From: JAYQPQ01 sp038145405
Lineage (GTDB): Bacteria > Pseudomonadota > Gammaproteobacteria > Pseudomonadales > GM7GCV1
Direction: 5' to 3'
NCBI GenBank assembly: GCA_038145405.1
Contig: JAYQPQ010000064.1
Span: forward strand, 1 to 9,383
DNA: 9,383 bases
Part shown: positions 5,835 to 9,383 of the stretch, in pieces
How the letters are laid out: every line of letters starts with the position of its first letter
How positions within the stretch are numbered: position 1 is the first letter of the stretch
Made by a program: the position numbers and the translations under genes
Notes under the pieces: generated by a model
What the model was told of the DNA's origin: nothing
Seen by the model: only the letters and a program-made list of their open reading frames with translations
The model's database searches: none

Positions 5835-6839
5835 TCATAGCAAATGACTTTTGCTTTGTTTACCCGGTTCCTCTGTTATCAGGCGCGGCAGCAGGTAACC
5901 AGATAAGCGACTCTGCAGGGCGGACATGAGGGACAAGGCGGCCTCCAGCGTCACCTGAAAATGCGCCGTACCCCTTACCTGGTCCGGCAGATGGAGATAA
6001 TAGGGAAGAATGCCGGCATCAAAGGAGCGGCGGTGCAAATCCAGTTGCGCCTCAAGGTTGTCGTTCACGCCCGCCAGCAATACGGCCTGGTTCATCACCG
6101 TGGATCCCGCCTGGCGCAGTCGGGCCACGGCGGCTTGTAGATCGCTGTCGATTTCGTTGGCGTGGTTGATATGCAGCACGACCACCGGATGGTCGAACGG
6201 CTTCAGCCAACCCAGGTCGCTCTGCAGAATACGCTGCGGTACCACCACCGGCAGTCGGGTGTGAATGCGTAGCCGCTTGATTTGAGCGGTGCCCGCCAGT
6301 TTGGCAATCAGCGAGGTCAGGTAATCGTCGCTGGCCATCAGGGGGTCACCGCCTGACAAAATGACTTCGTCGACCTCGGGATGGTCGTGCAGATAATGGA
6401 ACAGGGCCGGCCAGGCGCGGCGCCCCTCGTTGTTGGCGGCATAGTCAAAGTGGCGGCGGAAGCAGTACCGGCAATTCACAGCGCAGCTGGCGGCCAGCGT
6501 CAGCAGTACGCGGTTACCGTACTTGTGCAGCAGGCCGGGGAGCGGATTGCTTGCCGCTTCCTGCAAGGGGTCCTCGATCAAACCCGGGAGTTCCAGCAGT
6601 TCGTCCTGGACGGCCAGCACCTGACGCAACAGGGGGTCCTGAGGATTGCCGGGTTGCATGCGGTCGATAAAGGAGCGCGGCACCTTCAGCGGGAATTGAT
6701 TGGCTGCGTCGGGCGAAAGTGCCAGTGCGGCCGGATCCAGTTGCAGAATGCGGCACAGCTCCAAGGGATCGGTCACGGCGGTTTGTAGCAGGCTTTGCCA
6801 GCTGGAGGTCTGCCGGGAAATGTCGGTCTGCTGTATCAT
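5835..6839 (-). CDS. epmB: EF-P lysine 2,3-aminomutase EpmB (radical SAM)
   Basis: EpmB (YjeK) is a radical-SAM, PLP-dependent enzyme that converts (S)-alpha-lysine to (R)-beta-lysine, which EpmA attaches to elongation factor P. Counting from the ATG at 6839 the protein has 334 residues, close to the E. coli enzyme. Signatures in order: VPRSFIDRMQPGNPQDPLLRQVL, a family-typical N-terminal block; GLLHKYGNRVLL; the cluster motif CAVNCRYC (Cys119, 123, 126) followed by FRRHF; SGGDPLM (162-168); HINHANEID; and DAGILPYYLH (274-283), the PLP/substrate region. An in-frame TTG at 6878 would lengthen it by 13 residues into efp; the ATG at 6839 is preferred because AAGGG lies just upstream and the protein then matches the family N-terminus. 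It is divergent from efp with only 32 bases between the two starts. Confidence 0.95.
   Translation of the reverse strand: MIQQTDISRQTSSWQSLLQTAVTDPLELCRILQLDPAALALSPDAANQFPLKVPRSFIDRMQPGNPQDPLLRQVLAVQDELLELPGLIEDPLQEAASNPLPGLLHKYGNRVLLTLAASCAVNCRYCFRRHFDYAANNEGRRAWPALFHYLHDHPEVDEVILSGGDPLMASDDYLTSLIAKLAGTAQIKRLRIHTRLPVVVPQRILQSDLGWLKPFDHPVVVLHINHANEIDSDLQAAVARLRQAGSTVMNQAVLLAGVNDNLEAQLDLHRRSFDAGILPYYLHLPDQVRGTAHFQVTLEAALSLMSALQSRLSGYLLPRLITEEPGKQSKSHLL
6834..6839 (+). promoter_or_regulatory. Candidate -10 element for efp
   Basis: TATCAT matches five of six bases of the sigma-70 -10 consensus and lies 33 bases before the efp start. Its last three bases are also the epmB start codon read on the other strand. 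The best -35 at 18-base spacing, CTGCCG (6810-6815), is poor. A promoter must lie about here or inside epmB, because the gap between the two genes is only 32 bases. Confidence 0.3.
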
Positions 6840-6858
6840 GCGCCCTTTTTGAACTAGC

Positions 6859-6864
6859 GGGAGA
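6859..6864 (+). promoter_or_regulatory. efp: Ribosome binding site deciding the efp TTG start
   Basis: GGGAGA lies seven bases before the TTG at 6872, ideal spacing, and supports that TTG as the true start. No in-frame ATG exists at this position, and the family sequence begins exactly here. Confidence 0.75.
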
Positions 6865-6877
6865 TTGGCAATTGGCA
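6864..6877. repeat. 7-base tandem duplication at the efp start
   Basis: ATTGGCA is repeated head to tail (6864-6870 and 6871-6877). The second copy contains the TTG start codon and the second codon of efp. The first copy also contains a TTG, but out of frame, so only the downstream one can start EF-P. Confidence 0.8.
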
Positions 6878-7441
6878 AGCTATTCTAGCAACGAAATTCG
6901 GGCTGGTTATAAGGTGATGCTCGATGGAGATCCCTGCTCCATCGTCGAAGTGGAATTCGTCAAGCCAGGCAAGGGTCAGGCTTTTACCCGCGTGCGGGTC
7001 AAAAACCTGAAGACCGGCCGGGTTGTGGAGCGCACCTTTAAGTCAGGCGAGAGCCTTGAGGCTGCAGACGTGATGGATATGGATATGCAGTACCTCTATA
7101 ACGACGGCGAATTCTGGTATTTCATGCATCCAGAATCCTTTGAGCAGGCACAGGCAGACGAAAACTCTGTCGGCGATGCTGCGCAGTGGCTGAAAGAACA
7201 GGATACCTGCGTAGTGACCATGTATAACGGTGCGCCCTTGTCAGTGACGCCACCGAATCACGTGGTTCTGGAAATCGTCGAGACCGATCCGGGCCTGCGC
7301 GGCGATACCGCTACCGGTGGCACTAAGCCGGCCAAGCTGGTCACCGGAGCGGTGATCAAGGTGCCGCTCTTCCTCAATGTCGGCGATGTGGTGCGCGTAG
7401 ATACCCGCTCCGGCGAATACCTGGGTCGCGCTCGCGACTGA
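6872..7441 (+). CDS. efp: Translation elongation factor P
   Basis: EF-P binds the ribosome between the P and E sites and restores peptide bond formation at consecutive prolines. The 189 residues match the family. The three beta-barrel domains are about 1-64 (KOW-like), 65-128 and 129-189 (OB folds). The modified residue is Lys34 in KPGKGQAF (31-38), the site where EpmA adds beta-lysine made by EpmB, both encoded next door. SVTPPNHV and TDPGLRGDT in the middle, and VDTRSGEYLGR at the end, are strong family signatures. The start is TTG, not ATG: the protein then reads M-A-S-Y-S-S-N-E-I-R-A-G as in relatives, and a good ribosome site is spaced correctly. A TTG start on such a highly expressed gene is unusual. 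Longer in-frame upstream translation would run antisense through epmB and is rejected. Confidence 0.96.
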   Translation: MASYSSNEIRAGYKVMLDGDPCSIVEVEFVKPGKGQAFTRVRVKNLKTGRVVERTFKSGESLEAADVMDMDMQYLYNDGEFWYFMHPESFEQAQADENSVGDAAQWLKEQDTCVVTMYNGAPLSVTPPNHVVLEIVETDPGLRGDTATGGTKPAKLVTGAVIKVPLFLNVGDVVRVDTRSGEYLGRARD

Positions 7442-7448
7442 TCCGGCC

Positions 7449-8366
7449 GTGGACCACCTGGCCCGGCGCGCGCAGCTCTACCAGCAAGTGCGCGCCTATT
7501 TTTCCGGGCAGGGGGTGCTCGAAGTCGATGTGCCGGTGATCGGGCGCAGCGCCGCGCTTGATCCCAACCTGGAATCGCTGGCCGTCGATAACGGCGGCCA
7601 GCCGTTCTACCTGCAGACTTCCCCCGAGTACTTTATGAAGCGGCTGCTCGCCGCTGGTTCCGGCTCCATCTATGCACTGACGCGCGCCTTTCGTCGCGCG
7701 GAGCAGGGACGTTTGCACAACCCCGAATTCGCCCTTTTGGAGTGGTATCGCCTGGGCTACGATCTGCAGCAGCTGATCGAGGATGTGCTGGCCCTGCTGA
7801 AAACCCTGCTGCCTGAGGCGCAGGTTGCGCTGCATGGCTATGCCGAACTCTTTGAGCGTCACATGGGTTGCCATCCACTCACAGCTTCTCTGGCTGAGCT
7901 CAATCAACTGGTTGCCCAGCACACCAGCTATCGCGGCGAGCTGTCGCGCAGCCAGGCCTTTGATCTGCTGTTCAGCCAGGTGATCGAACCCCGGTTGCCG
8001 GCCGGCATTCAGGTAGTAACGCACTATCCTCCGGAGCAGGCCGCGTTGGCACAACTGGCGCGCGATGCAACCGGACGCGAGGTCGCCTTGCGCTTTGAGG
8101 TGTATCTCGATGGTGTGGAACTGGCCAACGGTTATCAGGAGCTTACCGATCCCCTTGAGCAGCGTCAGCGCTTTGCCGCCGATCAGGGGCAGCGTGCGGC
8201 GGCGGGTCTAGCTGTGCCGGCGATGGACGAGAAGTTTTTGGCCGCCCTAGCACAGGGTTTGCCGGCCTGCAGCGGGGTAGCCCTTGGGCTGGATCGGTTG
8301 TTGATGCGATTAGTCGGCGCGCAAAGCCTGGCCGAGGTGATGCCCTTCGGCTGGGATGCGCTCTAG
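7449..8366 (+). CDS. epmA: EF-P--(R)-beta-lysine ligase EpmA
   Basis: EpmA (GenX/PoxA/YjeA) is a truncated lysyl-tRNA-synthetase-like enzyme that activates (R)-beta-lysine with ATP and transfers it to Lys34 of EF-P. It has the class II core without the tRNA-binding domain. Seen here: RAYFSGQGVLEVDVP (motif 1 region), TSPEYFMKRLL (58-67), motif 2 FRRAEQGRLHNPEFALLEWY (81-100), ERFEVY-like RFEVYLDGVELANGYQELTD (215-234), and motif 3 CSGVALGLDRLLM (274-286). At 305 residues it is about 20 shorter than the E. coli protein, at the N-terminus. An in-frame stop at 7398-7400 and the absence of any ATG, GTG or TTG after it force the GTG at 7449. There is no clear ribosome site; the start is only seven bases after the efp stop, so translation is probably coupled to efp. 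Confidence 0.95.
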   Translation: MDHLARRAQLYQQVRAYFSGQGVLEVDVPVIGRSAALDPNLESLAVDNGGQPFYLQTSPEYFMKRLLAAGSGSIYALTRAFRRAEQGRLHNPEFALLEWYRLGYDLQQLIEDVLALLKTLLPEAQVALHGYAELFERHMGCHPLTASLAELNQLVAQHTSYRGELSRSQAFDLLFSQVIEPRLPAGIQVVTHYPPEQAALAQLARDATGREVALRFEVYLDGVELANGYQELTDPLEQRQRFAADQGQRAAAGLAVPAMDEKFLAALAQGLPACSGVALGLDRLLMRLVGAQSLAEVMPFGWDAL

Positions 8367-9039
8367 TTCCCAAGCGTGCGTGCGACCACCCAGGTTCCCA
8401 CTTGCAATGCGCCCCCGCCAGCAGGGTGGTGGCGGCGCTATTCAAGGTGGCTCCGGTTGTCATGACATCGTCGAGCAGGGCGATACGCAGTCCCTCGACA
8501 GATGACGACAAGGCAAAGGCGTTAGCCATATTGCGGCGACGGGCTCCCTTGCCAAGCCGGCGCTGGTCGCGGGTAGCGCGCCGTTTGAGCAATGCGTCCT
8601 GCAGCGGAATATGCAGGCGCTTAGCCAGCGGCTCGGCCAACACCTGGGTCTGATTAAACCCCCGGCGCAGCAGGCGCCAGGGATGCAGCGGGATGGGCAG
8701 CAGCAGATCGGGCAGGGCGGTGCCCGATTCCACTATCCTTTGTTCCAGCAGGGCCACCAGAGCGGGCGCTGCGACAAAACCACCGCGATCCTTGAGCTGA
8801 CGAATCAGGCGACTGACCGGTTGTTCGTAGGGGCAAGCCGCCAGCGGCGAGTGCAAGACTGGCGGCTTGCTCTGGCAGGCACCACAGAGGGGTTGCTCGG
8901 CCGGAACCCGCAGGGCGCATTGGCGACAGCTGGGCCCCAGGCGTGGCATCAGTTCCAGGCAGACGGGGCAGAGATTGGCAACCGGGTAATGGCCGCTGAG
9001 GTTGCACAGCAGGCAAAGCGTTGGGGGACGACGGATCAT
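8363..9039 (-). CDS. comF: ComF/GntX-family phosphoribosyltransferase, frameshifted near its end
   Basis: ComF-family proteins support uptake of transforming DNA or use of external DNA; the exact reaction is not settled. The N-terminus carries four Cys pairs (Cys9/12, 24/27, 38/41, 52/55), a zinc-ribbon pattern. Then come PIPLHPWRLLRRGFNQ (115-130) and the PRPP-binding loop ALLDDVMTTGATLNSA (187-202). After Gly209 the frame breaks: as written, the ORF runs on to 8143, giving 298 residues whose last 89 are antisense to epmA. Adding one base to the G5 run (plus-strand C5 at 8412-8416) restores the family ending, GALQVGTWVVARTLGN, and a stop at 8365-8363, total 225 residues, the normal size. The shift is either a real late mutation or a sequencing error. 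A strong ribosome site (AGGGAGG) precedes the ATG at 9039. The repaired gene overlaps the convergent epmA stop by four bases. Confidence 0.88.
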
Positions 9040-9112
9040 GACACCTCCCTGTGTGATGGCCGCACGCGCTGGTAAACTGCCACCACTCTAAGCCAAACCG
9101 CAACCGAACCCA

Positions 9113-9298
9113 ATGAACAAGAAGCGAGAATTGTCCCCGGAGGATCAGGCGCGCGTGGATGCCTATCTCAAGCAGGGCTATAACGATGTCGAGCGCAAGC
9201 CATTCCGGCCGCTGCGCCTGCTATTTGTGCTCTGGATTGTGGTGACCCTGATCGGGGCTTTTGCGCTGGCCTATACGCGCTATCACGGCATTATCTGA
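9113..9298 (+). CDS. Small single-pass membrane protein, DUF3094-like
   Basis: The protein has 61 residues: a charged, hydrophilic N-terminus (MNKKRELSPEDQARVDAYLK), then VERKPFRPLRLL and a single membrane helix at about 35-55, ending in a short tail. The LSPEDQ...V..YL...VER.PFRP pattern is what I recall for DUF3094, a family of unknown function common in Pseudomonas and relatives. The short hydrophobic anchor with a positively charged front suggests an inner-membrane protein with its N-terminus in the cytoplasm. It is divergent from comF across a 73-base gap. No Shine-Dalgarno sequence is visible before the ATG, and I found no convincing promoter in the gap. The protein reads cleanly and is probably real. 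Confidence 0.8.
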   Translation: MNKKRELSPEDQARVDAYLKQGYNDVERKPFRPLRLLFVLWIVVTLIGAFALAYTRYHGII

Positions 9299-9383
9299 GG
9301 CCCTGACTTGACCGAGCTGACGCGCAATCCCCGCCGCTTTTTTATCCTGGCGCTGCAAGGACAGACGCTTTAAACGGATTTTG
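9299..9383 (+). other. Unassigned right edge
   Basis: This is eighty-five bases after the DUF3094-like gene. A TTG at 9308 opens a 21-codon frame (TELTRNPRRFFILALQ...) that stops at 9373. It has the look of a membrane-protein N-terminus but is too short to assign. It could be the front of a downstream gene broken by an edge error, or noise. No terminator or repeat is visible. Confidence 0.2.

Noticed and set aside
6719..6871. Long N-terminal extension of EF-P
   Set aside because: It would be translated antisense to epmB; the family sequence begins exactly at the TTG at 6872 with a good ribosome site.
6840..6878. EpmB start at TTG 6878
   Set aside because: It would overlap the efp start and add 13 residues not seen in the family; the ATG at 6839 fits better.
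8143..8362. Genuine 89-residue C-terminal extension of ComF
   Set aside because: The extension is antisense to epmA and Pro/Arg-rich; the other frame gives the normal ComF ending and stop.

Overview
The window reads as a stretch of gammaproteobacterial core genome, most likely from the Pseudomonadales/Cellvibrionales side of the class. The grounds are moderately high GC, an ACT-type SerB divergent from an AhpA/YtjB-like membrane protein, an EF-P modification cluster, and a small DUF3094-like membrane protein next to comF. No phage, transposon, CRISPR, tRNA or rRNA gene was recognised.

Layout. Positions 1-150 hold an extremely GC-rich, self-complementary edge and a short inverted repeat. Next come glnK (151-489) and amtB (516-1751) as a nitrogen-sensing operon, closed by a strong terminator (1774-1804). 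A second PII gene follows (1858-2196). The YtjB-like gene (2229-3269, minus) and serB (3365-4576, plus) diverge from a shared promoter region. On the minus strand, read right to left, come epmB (6839-5835), a possible 20-codon ORF (5814-5752), a broken PAS-domain gene (5752-5286) and a pyroglutamyl-peptidase-like gene (5255-4650); these may form one transcription unit. On the plus strand, divergent from epmB, lie efp (6872-7441) and epmA (7449-8366). comF (9039-8363, minus) converges on epmA, and a 61-residue membrane protein (9113-9298) diverges from comF.

How the genes work together. GlnK binds and gates the ammonium channel AmtB according to nitrogen status, and the second PII protein probably shares or splits that signalling. 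EpmB makes (R)-beta-lysine, EpmA attaches it to Lys34 of elongation factor P, and modified EF-P relieves ribosome stalling at proline runs. The substrate protein and both of these modifying enzymes are therefore encoded side by side. SerB makes serine from phosphoserine.

The most unusual part is 5286-5814. A PAS domain appears to be joined in frame to only the last ~43 residues of an EAL (c-di-GMP phosphodiesterase-type) domain, as if GGDEF and most of EAL had been deleted. That gene is also split by a one-base shift at an A6 run. comF carries a similar one-base shift at a G5 run, so sequencing error must be considered for both. I did not find a convincing new multi-gene system. The PAS/EAL remnant and the odd TTG start of efp are the best leads.
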